Origin: Pavlovales sp. CCMP2436
Taxonomy: Eukaryota; Haptophyta; Pavlovophyceae; Pavlovales
Length of the DNA: 21,553 nucleotides
Assembly (NCBI GenBank): GCA_026770615.1
Contig: MU631590.1
Span: 90,089 to 111,641, forward strand
Direction: 5' to 3'
In this document: piece by piece, positions 1 to 10,500 of the stretch
How positions within the stretch are numbered: the first letter of the stretch is position 1
How the letters are laid out: every line of letters begins with the position of its first letter
The notes under the pieces: generated by a model
Database searches by the model: none
The model's input: the letters and a program-made list of their open reading frames with translations, nothing else
What the model was told of the DNA's origin: nothing
Program-made: the position numbers and the translations under genes

Positions 1-17
1 CCCCCCCCCCCCCCCCC
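1..17. repeat. Poly-C run at window edge
   Basis: Seventeen consecutive C bases open the window, directly before the 5' side of LINE copy A. Long C or G runs recur through the window (13677-13721, 17846-17869), so this may be real or a contig-edge artefact. Confidence 0.9.
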
Positions 18-75
18 ACGGACATGCCATGGCAGGATCCGAACGAATGGACCACACTGACTGACTGATAATCGG

Positions 76-348
76 ATGAGAAAAAAAAACGCCAAAGCAC
101 TTGCCACAGCGGACGACCTCACCCGCCTTATCACCACTGGCAAGGCACGCAGCGCGCCAGGCCTAGACGGGGTCCAATATCTACAAGCCGACGATATCGG
201 TGAGCTACGCACCCTCCTCACAAATCATTTTAATACCACAATTACAGAAACGACCCTACCAACCCAAGTAGGCACATCAGAATTGTCTACTTCTACAAAA
301 AAGGAGACCCCACAAAACTGTCAAATTAAAAAGGCCTCGCCCTCCTGA
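76..348 (+). pseudogene. Reverse transcriptase N-terminal fragment (copy A)
   Basis: A 90-codon open stretch containing a KARSAPGLDGVQY-type box, which fits the early conserved RT block (K-x-PG-DG). The end of the frame (TSELSTSTKK...) is out of register: the shifted frame reads IVYFYKKGDPTKLSN followed by a stop, which is the expected RT continuation. A frameshift therefore lies near 270-290, and further in-frame stops follow at about 329 and 388. Confidence 0.7.
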
Positions 349-410
349 GCGTCCTATACAAAGTACCTGCAGCCTTTATCGCCGGGTAGCTGCTAGGCGC
401 GGCAGGCAGA

Positions 411-1064
411 ATGCAGCTGCTATCTAAACAACAGCTCGCAGCCAGAAGAAACGGCAGGGCTTCAGACCACGTAGCAGTTATGGCGGCGGCCATAGGTGAA
501 ACCACGGCGACAGACCGGGAACTGCACATCATTACGTGCGATATCCAAAAGGCCTTTGACGACGTCCCACGCTACGCACTATGGGAGGCCATGGAGTGCC
601 ACGGCTACCCCAAAGAAACCATTCGAAGAGTAAGCATGCTCCAAACGTGCACTGGGGCTAGCGTGCGAACTCAATACGGTAGATCAAAGGACCTTGTCCT
701 TACCACAATGGGCTGTAAGCAAGGCTGCCCGCTCAGCCCGATCACATACTGCCTGTTCATGAACATGCTACACCGCCAGCTGGACAAGCACCCGGGCGGG
801 TACCAGCCAACACCACCACCAGGGCACACCCACAAAAAGCCATGCAACCCCCTAAAGTACCAAGCGTACATGGACGACTTGGCACTTTTCGCAGAGAACG
901 CATGCGCAGCTCAAGCCATGCTGGGAATAGCAGACTGTTTTCTCGCTGCCTATACAACAAAATTTAACGCCAAGAAATGCTACCACACATCAATACTACC
1001 CAAGCTACCAGAGCATTGGGGACCCAAACCACCTGTTCAGCAATTGTGTTCAGACAGTCAGTGA
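411..1064 (+). pseudogene. Reverse transcriptase palm domain (copy A)
   Basis: A 217-codon open stretch with the core RT signatures in order: TCDIQKAFDDVP (motif A, with catalytic Asp in the D-x-x-KAFD context), GCKQGCPLSP (motif B), and YQAYMDDLALFAE (motif C, with the YMDD catalytic pair). All three catalytic Asp positions look intact. The frame fails near 1030: after KCYHTSILPKLPEHWG the frame carrying the thumb resumes only downstream of a stop at 1133. Polymerase identity is secure from the motifs; loss of function is inferred from flanking breaks. Confidence 0.85.
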
Positions 1065-1135
1065 CGACCAAGGCAACCCCATCCAGAAAGCCTGCATCTG
1101 CATACCGTCAAGGGAGGCAAACGCCCACCACATAG

Positions 1136-2728
1136 AGGTACCTCAGACGCCACGATAAAACGTTCGAATACCTGGGACACCTCCTACCCACCAACGGTAA
1201 CTGGCAGGCCCAGGAACGTAAACTCCGGCTAACGCTGGCACAGGCCATGGGTAAAGTCCATCTCGCGTCAGACAAGAGGACATGCCACACACTGTGGGCA
1301 GCCAAACTATCCACCCACGACGCCGCGCCGACACTGCTATATTCCATGGGGGCATCGGACCTCTCCAAGGCCTTCCTACGCGGTGTGCTCACAGCTATAG
1401 TGGAGGCGACGCGCCTCCGGTGCATACTGGGGAGCCACATAGCAAGAGAACGCCTGTGTGGCCCCTCCGAACGCGGTGGCCTAGGGATGATCGACCCGCG
1501 CGCACAGAACGCAGGCGAGAAGGTGACTACCATGCTGCGCCTACTAAACTCACCTGCAGAATCGGCAACCTACGCTCTAGCAGCACACGCACTGAGCATA
1601 GTCCAGAATGGGGCCCCAGCCCAAGCCAAGGCACGCAACATGCCAACGGCAAAAGGGGCGGTTAGAGGCCTAGCCGAGGCACCTGCGGGAGAGCCGAAGT
1701 TAGATTTCTTCGAAAACTACGCACGTTTGCAAGAGACACCTATGGGCGAACTCGCCACCACCCTCCTATGGCCAGGCTCAGGTCGTATACCTCTAGTCTC
1801 TGCGACGGCCCTCGCGGCAAGAACCGCAGGAAGCACACTCAGGCGTGTACAACCACGCACCAGCGGCAATCCCCCCAGTGCCGGAGACACGGATGGACAA
1901 ATGGGAATATTATGCGAAGCAGAAGAGGATATACTACGAACGGGAGGCACCAACGTACGAGGTACACTCCTCCAACTCCAAACCTCCCTCTCAGTGGCTG
2001 CGAAAATCCCAGCACGAGTTACGGTAGCGGTAGCAAAAGAACTATTCGCAGAAGAATACTTACCACTTTTTCTACCCCTCAACGACAAGAGATGGAGCAA
2101 CATCCTGCGGCTGATCCTCCCTGCACTCACGACGACAATATGCGGCCCAATGGCATATAAGTTTGTAACACGCCACACACCACTCATCCATGCGTTCAGA
2201 CACCAACTACCGACGACAGCACAGCCACGACTATGCGCCACGCACGTCGGAGTTGACGGCTCATTTATCGACCCAGGACAAGACGGACCGGCAAGAGCCG
2301 CTAGTGCAGCGTGCTTCTACGTGCTAGCACCACACCGACCCATACAAGCAGCAGAAATACCAGTGGCACACATTCTCACCTGCACATTCCCCGGAGATCA
2401 GACGGTCGCCAACGCAGAGTGCAATGCAGTCACACTGACCCTACAGGCCCTGACCTACGAGCACCAACTCGACATAGGATGGAACCACGACACAGGTGTC
2501 AAACGCCTCACCTGGCACAGAAGACACCCTGACCTTAACCCCCTGCCACACAGATTACGGGAGCCCACGAGCTACGACGCAAACCCACACTTCTACCGAC
2601 TACTCACCCTCAAGCAACGAGACGAGGCAACGGGGCGCCTCAGAAAGACATCATACACCAAGGCACACACCAAATCTGATGACGAAGTGGCCAGGATCCT
2701 CGCGTCTCAGGTATTGATACGAATTTAA
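1136..2728 (+). pseudogene. RT thumb and RNase H-like segment (copy A)
   Basis: The open frame starts after a TAG at 1133. It carries KTFEYLGHLLPTNGNW, the conserved RT block after motif C (YLGH...G.W), then a long connection. An RNase H-like domain follows at about 2245-2715: HVGVDGSFID (first acidic residue), VANAECNAVTLTLQAL (catalytic Glu helix) and YTKAHTKSDDEVARILAS (the C-terminal His/Asp helix usual in LINE RNase H). The frame ends at an in-frame TAA (2726-2728); the same frame then continues into the next segment, so this stop is a nonsense mutation. Confidence 0.75.
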
Positions 2729-3445
2729 ACCCGCTCAGGAGCCAGAGTGGTGACAGCAGAAGCGCTCAAGAAAGTTACACTTCTCTTCATACCCCACCCA
2801 GCCCTAAGTGGACAGACCGAATGGCCCCCCCACCGGCAGCCGACGGCTGTCATCAAAGTCGTACAGAACGCAATGAGCGACTGGGGATCGAAGGCAGTAG
2901 CAGTCCGAAGCGAACCCGCCACAGTGGTGCTCACACCAAACACTCTCGCAGCTCACAGCTGGGCTATTGCAGACCCAGCAACGGGTGCTCTCATCAACTC
3001 CGACCAACGAGCTGCACGACATGCAGTATTAGACAGGGTTTCGAGAAAATGCCTGGAGGCGAGAGGTCCTGTTAAATACGCCCCGGATATAGGCCAGATG
3101 GACAACGTCGAAGCCAGATGGCAAGAAGAGAGCACGGCATCACTGCGCCTCCCACGCGGTTGGGGAAAAAGAACCCCTGAAAAATACACAAAACACATGG
3201 CAACCCTGAACCTCGGCTCGCACCGTCACAACACCAAGTGGGTAGCCGAGCACCCGGAACTGGCCACAACTGTGATAAATATTGACGGGAAACCCGAGAC
3301 GATAGCACTCACCTGCCCCCTATGCAAGGCACCTGGCCCATCAGAAACCAAACACCACCTATCCTATACCATGAGTGCCGGGCGACAGAAAAGCACCGGG
3401 ACGACCTCCACGGCGCACTCTGCGCCAAGCTGGCACTGCGCCTAG
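2729..3445 (+). pseudogene. LINE linker and zinc-motif segment (copy A)
   Basis: Same frame as the RNase H segment, after its nonsense codon. Recognisable because copy B repeats it: DRVSRKCLEARGPVKYA and MDNVEARW match the reverse-strand copy. It reaches LTCPLCKAPGPSETKHHLS, a C-x2-C-x8-HH zinc-binding motif of the type found after RNase H in many LINEs. A one-base shift near 3371 then moves the true continuation (ECRATEKHRDDLHGALC) to the frame of the next segment, so the last residues here are out of register. Confidence 0.65.
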
Positions 3446-3873
3446 GACACCCAATAGCTAATACGCTGGCAAAGCACATGGTGGCAAGACCAGATTACTA
3501 CTCGGGACAGATCGGGATGAGCATCAAGGACGAGCTCAAGAAAGACAGCGGGGGTGAAGCCCCCAAGCCGGGCGACCTACACCTCATACTCTTACATCAT
3601 AGCCTCGAGATGCGCACGCTACGCAAAACCGCGATTGAGACGTCCATGGCGGCAACTAAGGACAAAATATCCGTACACGACGCACATAAGTTCAAGATAG
3701 CCATGTGGGCCGCCCTGGCAGCCGAGAGAGCAGCCAAAAAAGACACGAACCGATCACTAACCATCACACTCACACCGACCAACCCACAGCTGCAGCAGAG
3801 GGACGGACGACGGGCCACACAATCGCCCCCCCCCACCGCCCGTGCGTGCAACGCCACACAACCCGATACCTAG
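3372..3873 (+). pseudogene. LINE C-terminal segment after zinc motif (copy A)
   Basis: Continuation in the next frame (open from 3322, homologous from about 3372). It supplies the last Cys of the zinc motif and then a segment almost identical to copy B: ARPDYYSGQIGMSIKDELKK, LHLILLHHSLEMRTLRKTAI, KISVHDAHKFKIAMWAA. Strong protein-level conservation between the copies shows that this frame was coding in the source element. It ends at ACNATQPDT and a stop; the Pro-rich tail follows in another frame. Confidence 0.7.
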
Positions 3874-3970
3874 AATCCGCCTCGAGGCCATACGGGGCGA
3901 GCCACGCCAACGCGAACAGGCAGCCACACAGTAAAATCCTACCCTCACACCACCAACGGCCCCGCAAGCC

Positions 3971-4579
3971 ATGCCTCACGCGCCCACACCAAGGCCGCCA
4001 CGCAAACGGACGCAGAGCCAAGCCACGCCCGCCATACGTCAGAGGCACTCCGCTGCCACACCTCAGCCGGCCACACCACAGATGTCAACACAAGTTATCC
4101 CCCCAGGGCCACAAACAACGGCCGCCCCTATCATACCAAATGAGGCCACGCCACCCACGCACACACGCACACTATGCTCATCCAAACGGCCAGTGGAGGC
4201 CTGCCAGCTCACCGCACCACCTACTGTAGGGGAACAGCCACATACCCCCGAGCCATCAACAGTGAATATGGCCGCCTCGCTACACGACACCATAGCAAGT
4301 CCACCACGCAAACACTCACAGAGTCGAGCCAAGCCCGACACACCACAGCCTACGCCGGCCACTTCACAGAGGCCAACCCCAACCTGCCCACCGGCGCCAC
4401 AAGCAGCGCCCGCCCACATCACAGCAGCCGAGGACATGCCGGCGCCTCCTCACCCGCGCATACTACGCCCATCCAAACCCCCACTGGAAGCCAACCAGAC
4501 CTATTCACCATGGAACCAGACCAGACACAACAGTCGATCGTGGAACAGCAGCGGACTCGCGCGACGCGGCTCCCCATAG
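3971..4579 (+). pseudogene. LINE Pro/Thr-rich C-terminal tail (copy A)
   Basis: A 202-codon low-complexity frame rich in Pro, Thr, Ala and basic residues, opening MPHAPTPRPPRKR. The reverse-strand copy B carries the same frame with repeated landmarks (THTRT, SSKRPVEACQ, SLHDT, PPHPR), so it was translated in the source element. Its role is unknown; disordered basic tails often bind nucleic acid, which is only a guess. Other frames over this stretch are also open because of base composition. Confidence 0.55.
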
Positions 4580-4609
4580 ACAACAGCGGAACAACTGCTG
4601 CAAGAGTCT

Positions 4610-4669
4610 CACACCACCGTGCTCTGCGCTCATCTATGCGGCCTGATGAGCGCAGAGCACGGTGGTGTG
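4610..4669. repeat. Perfect 25-bp inverted repeat at LINE tail-to-tail junction
   Basis: The left arm 4610-4634 and right arm 4645-4669 are perfect reverse complements, separated by ten bases. This is where copy A (+) meets copy B (-). A related arm, about 22 of 25 bases identical, lies inside copy B at 4839-4863, so the arm is part of the LINE 3' coding region (peptide HHR[AV]LR...SMRP). The junction could form a stable hairpin. Confidence 0.95.
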
Positions 4670-4672
4670 CGC

Positions 4673-5449
4673 TCAATATGCTGGGGTATATTTTCGGGGC
4701 ATTGTTCTTCCCTCTTGCGCTTTTGGCGTGACTAAACTGGCGTGGCTTCGGGGCATTGTTCCTCTCTTCCTGCGCTTCTGGCACTCCTCTGCTGGCTGCT
4801 GGGGTGTTTGGGTCTGTGTCGCTGCTTTGGGCCGCATGGATAAGCGTAGAACACGGTGGTGTGGGGCTCTGGTGGAGGTCGACTGTTGTGCCTGGTCCGG
4901 TTCCATAAGTGGTGCGTAAGTCTGGTTGGCTTCCAGTGGGCGTTTGGATGAACGCAAAAAGCGCGGGTGAGGAGGCGCCGGCATGCCCTCGGCTGCTGTG
5001 CTGTGGGCGGCCGCTGCTTGTGGCGCCGGTGGGCCGGGTAGGGTTGGCCTCTGTGGAGTGGCCGGCTTAGGCTGTGGTGTGTCGGACTTGGCTCGGCTCT
5101 GTGAGCGTTTGCGTGGTGGGCTTACTGTGGTATCGTGTAGCGAGGCGGACGTATTTATCGCTGGTGGCTCGGGGGTAAGTGGCTGTTCCCCTTCAGTAGG
5201 TGGCGCGGTGAACTGGCATGCTTCCACTGGCCGTTTGGATGAGCGCATCGTGCGTGTATGCGTGGGTGGTGTGGCCCCATCTGGTGCGATGGAGACGGCC
5301 ATTGTTTGTGGCCCCGGGGTGTTGACTGGTGTTGGCATCTGTGGTGTGGCCGGCTTAGGTGTGGCAGGGGAGTACCTTTGGCGTGTGGCGGGCGTGGCTT
5401 GGCTCTGCGTCCGTTTGCGCGGCGGCCTTGGTGTGGGCGCGTGAGGCAT
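4673..5449 (-). pseudogene. LINE Pro/Thr-rich tail (copy B)
   Basis: A 258-codon frame homologous to the tail of copy A but longer, adding about 50 residues after the SMRP landmark (AATQTQTPQQ, KRRKRGTMPRSHASL, TPKAQEGRTMPRKYTPAY) before a stop. This gives the natural C-terminus of the LINE protein. The mixture of substitutions with frame retained suggests that both copies were made by coding-competent sources. Confidence 0.6.
4691..4785. repeat. Two-copy tandem repeat in LINE 3' tail
   Basis: Two roughly 40-bp units (about 4691-4730 and 4745-4785) share CGGGGCATTGTTC and TGCGCTT.TGGC. On the - strand they encode the paired RGTMPR.SHASLV and RTMPRKY-like stretches at the end of copy B, so they are part of the LINE C-terminus. 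Confidence 0.6.
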
Positions 5450-5519
5450 GGCTGGCGAGGCCGTTGGTGGTGTGATGGTAGGATTTTACTGTGTGGCTGC
5501 CTGTTCGCGTTGGCGTGGC

Positions 5520-6095
5520 TCACCCCGTATGGCCTCGAGGCGGACTCTGGGTATCGGGTTGTGTGGCGTTGTACGCACGGGCGGTGGAGGGGGGGGGGGG
5601 TTGTGTGGCCCGTCGTCCGTCCCTCTGCTGCAGCTGTGGGTTGGTCGGTGTGAGTGTGATTGTCAGTGGTTGGTTCGTGTCTTTTTTGGCTGCACTCTCG
5701 GCTGCCTGGGCGGCCCACATGGCTATCTTGAGCTTATGCGCGTCATGAACGGATATTTTGTCCTTGATTGTCGCTGTAGACGTCTCAATCGCGGTTTTGC
5801 GTAGCGTGCGCATCTCGAGGCTATGGTGTAGTAGTATGAGGTGTAGTTCGCCCGGTTTAGGGGCATCGCCCCCGCTGTCTTTCTTGAGTTCGTCCTTGAT
5901 GCTCATCCCGACCTGTCCTGAGTAGTAGTCTGGTCTTGCAATTATACGCGTAGCCAGCATATTAGATGTTGGTTGCCCTAGACGCAGTGCCAGCTTGACG
6001 CAGAGTGCGCCGTGGAGGTTATCCCGGTGCTCTTTTGTCGCCAAGCACTCGTAGTACAGGTGGTGTTTGGTGTCTGATAGGCCAGGTGCCTTCAT
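5520..6095 (-). pseudogene. LINE post-zinc C-terminal segment (copy B)
   Basis: A 191-codon frame matching copy A nearly residue for residue: KHHLYYECLATKEHRDNLHG, ARPDYYSGQVGMSIKDEL, HLILLHHSLEMRTLRKTAIE, KISVHDAHKLKIAMWAAQA. The frame keeps the HH and final Cys of the zinc motif; the CxxC half is cut off by a one-base deletion just upstream (about 6093), creating an artificial start at MKAPG. It ends in a shifted C-terminus before the Pro-rich frame. Confidence 0.7.
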
Positions 6096-6410
6096 AGAGG
6101 GCAGGTGAGTGCTATCGTCTCGGGTTTCCCGTCAATATTGATCACAGTTGTGGCCATCCCCAGGTGGTGTTTTGGCGGTGTGAGCCAAGTTTCAAGGTTA
6201 CCATGTGTTTGGTGTACTTTTCAGGAGGTCTTTTTCCCCATCCGCGTGGGAGGCGCAGCGATGCCGTGCTCATCTGGCTTCCACGTTGTCCATCCGGCCT
6301 CTACCCGAGGCGTATTTAACGGGGCCTCTCTGCTCAAGGCGGTTGCTCGAGACTCTGTCTAGCATCTTAAGCTTTGCGCGCTGGGCAGCTTGCACAGGTG
6401 CACGGCCTCG

Positions 6411-7085
6411 GCGGTAGCTGCCGGTCTCGCCTTCGACCATAAGAAGACTTCTGCACGCGATGTCGGCGACGACCGCCTCGCTCGGGTCCGTCGAACGCTC
6501 GGGAACTTTTCGCGCCGGTAGTTCTTGGTGGGCACCTTCGAGCACTCGGTAGCCGCCTTGCCTGCGCACGGGCGGCGGCGGTGCGCGCGGCGTGCGCGGC
6601 GCGTGCGGCAGTAGCTTCGCGCGCCTTCTTCGCACCGTAGCTCTTCTTCGACAAAGCCGCCGAGAGCGCGACGAAGCCGCCGAGAGCGCGCACTTCGCCG
6701 CGAGCGCCTCCTCCACCACCACCTCGTCGAGCACCAAATCGAGGAGGTGGGGGACGCCGACGTCCTCCGCCTCGAGCTCCGAAGGCGCGTACTTCCTCAC
6801 ACCCGCGTCTTCACGAGCCTGCCGAGCAGCAGCGGCCTTGAGGTTTAATACTGCCGCCCTTCTTGCCGCCGTCGAGCTTGATTGACCTTGCGAGGCATGC
6901 TGCTCTGGTCGTCACCTGGAGGAACACCGTGCGCACCGACGCCGGCGAATTTGCGACCGGTAGTGGCTTACCCCGTACGCCGCGAGCCGCTGCACCGGGT
7001 TGTACTAATAGAAGACTACTACTAAGAACGAGTACGCGGCCTGGCAGCCATTGTGCGAGGTGTTCCTCAAGGCGGCGTCACGCGG
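6411..7085. other. GC-rich stretch of uncertain coding status
   Basis: Very GC-rich, with open frames on both strands as expected from composition. The most protein-like reading is on the - strand at about 6900-6420, with an Ala-rich leading part, RKYAPSELEAEDVGVPHLLD, LVLDEVVVEEALAAK and a basic region. That frame runs into LINE copy B (ETGSYRRGR...VQAAQRAKLKMLDRVS). It could be a diverged upstream part of the LINE, a small host gene downstream of the dynein gene, or noncoding. I see no recognisable domain, and no start or stop that decides it. Confidence 0.3.
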
Positions 7086-7140
7086 TTTCCCACTCTAAAT
7101 AAGACATAGCCTCACTTTTCAACTTAATGCCCGTGCATGC

Positions 7141-7209
7141 TATCTTAAAACGTGACGATCAACGAAATTAACACTATCTTAAAACGTGACGATCAATGAA
7201 ATTAACAAC
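7141..7209. repeat. 34-bp tandem duplication downstream of dynein gene
   Basis: Two adjacent copies, 7141-7174 and 7175-7208, of TATCTTAAAACGTGACGATC followed by AAYGAAATTAAC. They lie about 75-140 bases past the dynein stop codon in gene orientation, in an AT-rich flank (7086-7282) that is probably 3' UTR or downstream sequence. Confidence 0.9.
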
Positions 7210-7282
7210 TAAGATCAATATATATGAACGAGTCCAAATTTCAAATTCGAATCATATTTTTGCGCTTGAGCGCTAGTCGTCG

Positions 7283-7553
7283 TCACTCGTCGAGCGCGCA
7301 GAGAAGCGCGACGCCGCGCTTCACCCAGAACTTGGCCGGCTGGTCGGTGGGCAGCGTGGCCATGAGCACAAAGTTGACACTATGGCCGGTCGTGCTGAGC
7401 TTGCCGTCGCGCTCGGTCGTGCGGTAGACGGGCGTCTCGTACACGTCGGCCGTGGGCGGCGGCTCGAGCGACGGGCGCAGCCAGAGCACGGGGAGCGGCG
7501 CGTAGAGCTCCTTGGGCCGCGCGTCTCGGAGCTGCTTGCCCGTGCGGTCCCAG
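7283..7553 (-). CDS. Dynein terminal exon with stop
   Basis: Encodes [29 protein letters not shown], then [40 protein letters not shown] and [12 protein letters not shown], followed by TGA at 7285-7283. This is the canonical dynein C-terminus (CPVYKT...LSTTGHSTNFV...HW-KRGVALL). Acceptor TTCCCAG|C. Confidence 0.98.
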
Positions 7554-10500
7554 CTGGGAAGGGGGAGGGAGGGGGGGGGGTACGCGTTCAACAGGACGAA
7601 CCACCTGCAGCAAGGGAGGCGGTCAAACCCTACGAGATGTGCGAATCACCTGCAGCCCTCGAGGAACAGGCCGCTGACGTAAGCGCCGTCCTCTGGCGCC
7701 GCCCCCACCTCCGACATGGCGCGCGCGGCGAGCACGTCCGTGTGCAGCGAGAGTTGGTCGATGGCGATGCCGTTCTGCACGGGACGGGGGGACGGAGGGG
7801 GGGCGGGGGGAGACAGCGGGACGGGAGGACAGTGAGACGGGGACGGGGACGGGGACGGGGGGATGGGAGGGGGACGGGGTACTTTCAGACAGCGCGCGTG
7901 CAAGGAGGGGGGGGGAAGGATGATGAGCGCGCACTTTTCGCGCGTAGTTCTGGCGAATCCCCGTGATGAACGACTGCGTCGAAAAGAAGCCCGAGACCCA
8001 GAACACGCGCGGCGGCGCGCCGGTCTTGACCTGACGGGGGAGGTCGCGGGGCCGGGGAGGTTGGGGGGGGGAGCAGTAAGTAGCAGCTATTGTGAGCAGA
8101 CAGTGGGCGCAGAGAGAGAGAGAGCGCGCGCTCCCACGCAACGCGGCAAAACCTTACCCACGCGCTGAAAAAGGCGAGGCGCCGCTCCAGGTCGTTCACC
8201 CACGCGCCGAGTGCCTTGCGCGACGGGTAGGCCGCCTGCGCCCACGCTGCAGGAACCCGGCGTGCCTGCAGCGCCTCGACGGTCCGCTCCGTCTCCAGGC
8301 TCATCACGGTCAGGCCGAGGATCGCCTGCTCGCGGGGTAAGGGCAAGAAGACAGAAGGAGCAGAAGTACAGACGCGTCAGCAACAAAGCTCGCGTGCGAG
8401 GGAGCACGCATGGGAGGATCCTCCCCTTACAGCGCGAGCAGTGCACACACGCACCTTGCCCACCGCGCGCAGCCCATCCCGGACGGCGGCGAGCAACTGA
8501 TTGTACCGCGCGAGCTCGTGCGCAAGCACCACGTTCATAGACTCGTCGTACGAAGGCGGCAGATCGGCGCCCACGGCCTCCTGAGAAAATACCGAGTCAG
8601 GGACACCGGCACGCACGAGGCAAGCAGTCAGCAGCTTGTGGGATGCAGACTGCCGCCCTAGGCGGGCAGGCAGCGGGGGCAGACAACGAGCGCGCACGAG
8701 GTCGAAGAACTGCGCGTTGAGACGACGCTCGATCGACTCTGCGAGGGCGAGCACGCCGCTCGCAGCGCTCGAGCAAGGCGCGGCGGTCGCGGTCGGCCGC
8801 GCGCTCGCGATGCCTGCGATCGTTCTCTGCAGCTCGGCGCGCGCTGTTTGGGGAATTTGGGCGGGCGCGGGGGGGAGGGGGGGGTGAGTGGCAGCAGTTG
8901 GGAGTGTTAGGTCGGACCTGCCACTCACTCTGTGTTAGGTAACCTTCAACGCTCGGAGCTCAGTCAGTGTTTTAGTATCACCGCAAGGTGACGCTGAAAC
9001 TGACACCCGGGGCCACCTGGACGCATAAATTGCGCCCCAGGCGGTAGAAGTGGCATCCTAACATATAACATAACTCCTACTTTCCGAAAACGTACCTGAG
9101 AGGATCTGCGCGTTGGGGTGCAGCCCGACCGCTTCGGCCGCCTCGGCGTCGGCGGGCAGCGCACCCACCCACTTGCGCACGGCCCCGACGTCCGCGTCCG
9201 CGGGAGGCGGGGAGTGCGCCGCGCTTGCGCCCTAGATTGAGATTAAGGTACGATTTGAGGCGGGGTGTGCGAAAGTAAGGGTCAGGACTAGGGCTAGTGC
9301 CAGGGCTATGAATTTGCGCCGAAGCTAGGCTGCAAGCTGCGCAGGAGACGGATTCCGTGTGCTCAGCAAAGATCCCTTGATCCGAGTGTTTCTCAGCACT
9401 TGGGTCCGGTGGAGACCTGTCAGGGGACGGACGTTCTAGATATTTACACACCTCGCAGAAGACATGTCGCTTGCTCAGCCCACTAGAAAAAAGGAAAGGA
9501 TTTCTGATTATGACGTCTGTCCCCGGAGACGGTCTCCCGGACATGTCCAGGACCACTCCCCGAGCACACAGATACCGCCCTCCCCCTGTGCCTGGTTACT
9601 CAGAGAGCCTGCGGGGCCAAACCGACTGAACCAAATGGGTGCCCACCTAAAAGGGCCAAAGGCGTGCACCTAGAGAAGAAAGACAGCAATTGGCGCTGGC
9701 ATCAAGGGGCAGACATTCAAGGCACCACTTTTTGAATTAGCCTGAAACGGAAGCGAGTCCTCCGGACGTTTGAGAAATATATGACGTTTCAGAAAAAAAA
9801 AGTGTCCGCATTTAAGGGGCAAATTCACCTCGTAGAGGACGTGTCGCCTGCCGAGAGCAATTGGCGCTGGCATTAAGGGGCAGACATTTAAGGCACCACT
9901 ACTTGAATTAGCCTGAAACGGAAGCGAGTCCCACAGACGTTTCAGGAATAAAAAAAGTGACAGCATTTACGGGGCAAATTCACCTCGCAGAAGACATGTC
10001 GCTTGCTCAGAGCCTCGTCGCCCATGAAGTCAGAGAGGACGCACGCAAGCAGCCGCCGGTCACGCTCGTCTTGGTGGGGGNNNNNNNNNNNNNNNNNNNN
10101 NNNNNNNNNNNNNNNNNNNNNNNNNNNNNNNNNNNNNNNNNNNNNNNNNNNNNNNNNNNNNNNNNNNNNNNNNNNNNNNNNNNNNNNNNNNNNNNNNNNN
10201 NNNNNNNNNNNNNNNNNNNNNNNNNNNNNNNNNNNNNNNNNNNNNNNNNNNNNNNNNNNNNNNNNNNNNNNNNNNNNNNNNNNNNNNNNNNNNNNNNNNN
10301 NNNNNNNNNNNNNNNNNNNNNNNNNNNNNNNNNNNNNNNNNNNNNNNNNNNNNNNNNNNNNNNNNNNNNNNNNNNNNNNNNNNNNNNNNNNNNNNNNNNN
10401 NNNNNNNNNNNNNNNNNNNNNNNNNNNNNNNNNNNNNNNNNNNNNNNNNNNNNNNNNNNNNNNNNNNNNNNNNNNNNNNNNNNNNNNNNNNNNNNNNNNN

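Larger units (their letters stand above)
18..4636 (+). mobile_element. LINE-like non-LTR retrotransposon, copy A (decayed)
   Basis: A single ancestral open reading frame can be followed across frames in this order: reverse transcriptase fingers, reverse transcriptase palm with an intact YMDD catalytic box, thumb, RNase H-like domain, a C-x2-C...HH...C zinc motif, then a long Pro/Thr-rich tail. This RT then RNase H order is known from non-LTR elements of the I/R1/Tad/LOA type. No apurinic or restriction-like endonuclease is visible, so the element is probably 5'-truncated. The frame is broken by at least four frameshifts or stops (about 290-410, 1040-1136, 2726, 3371), so it cannot make a full protein. 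The 3' side ends at a 25-bp inverted repeat against copy B. The LINE assignment is firm; the clade is not. Confidence 0.85.
4670..6410 (-). mobile_element. LINE-like retrotransposon, copy B (3' part, inverted)
   Basis: The reverse strand repeats the 3' third of copy A, from the DRVS...GPVKYA segment (about 6400) through the zinc-motif region, the ARPDYYSGQ block and the Pro/Thr-rich tail. Its tail extends beyond the point where copy A stops, so copy B preserves more of the true 3' end. It has its own damage: a roughly 10-bp deletion after MDNVEAR and a one-base deletion in the zinc motif that removes the second Cys of CPLC. Possible diverged homology continues upstream to about 6500. Confidence 0.8.

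Noticed and set aside
411..1064. A functional reverse transcriptase or a domesticated RT gene
   Set aside because: Catalytic motifs are intact, but the frame is broken on both sides and flanked by other decayed LINE domains in order.
3705..4229. Overlapping Pro/His/Arg-rich frames in the LINE tail as separate genes
   Set aside because: GC-rich low-complexity sequence keeps several frames open; only the frame shared by copies A and B is supported.
4983..5804. Plus-strand Gly/Val/Cys-rich open frames over LINE copy B
   Set aside because: They are antisense shadows of the Pro-rich LINE coding frame.
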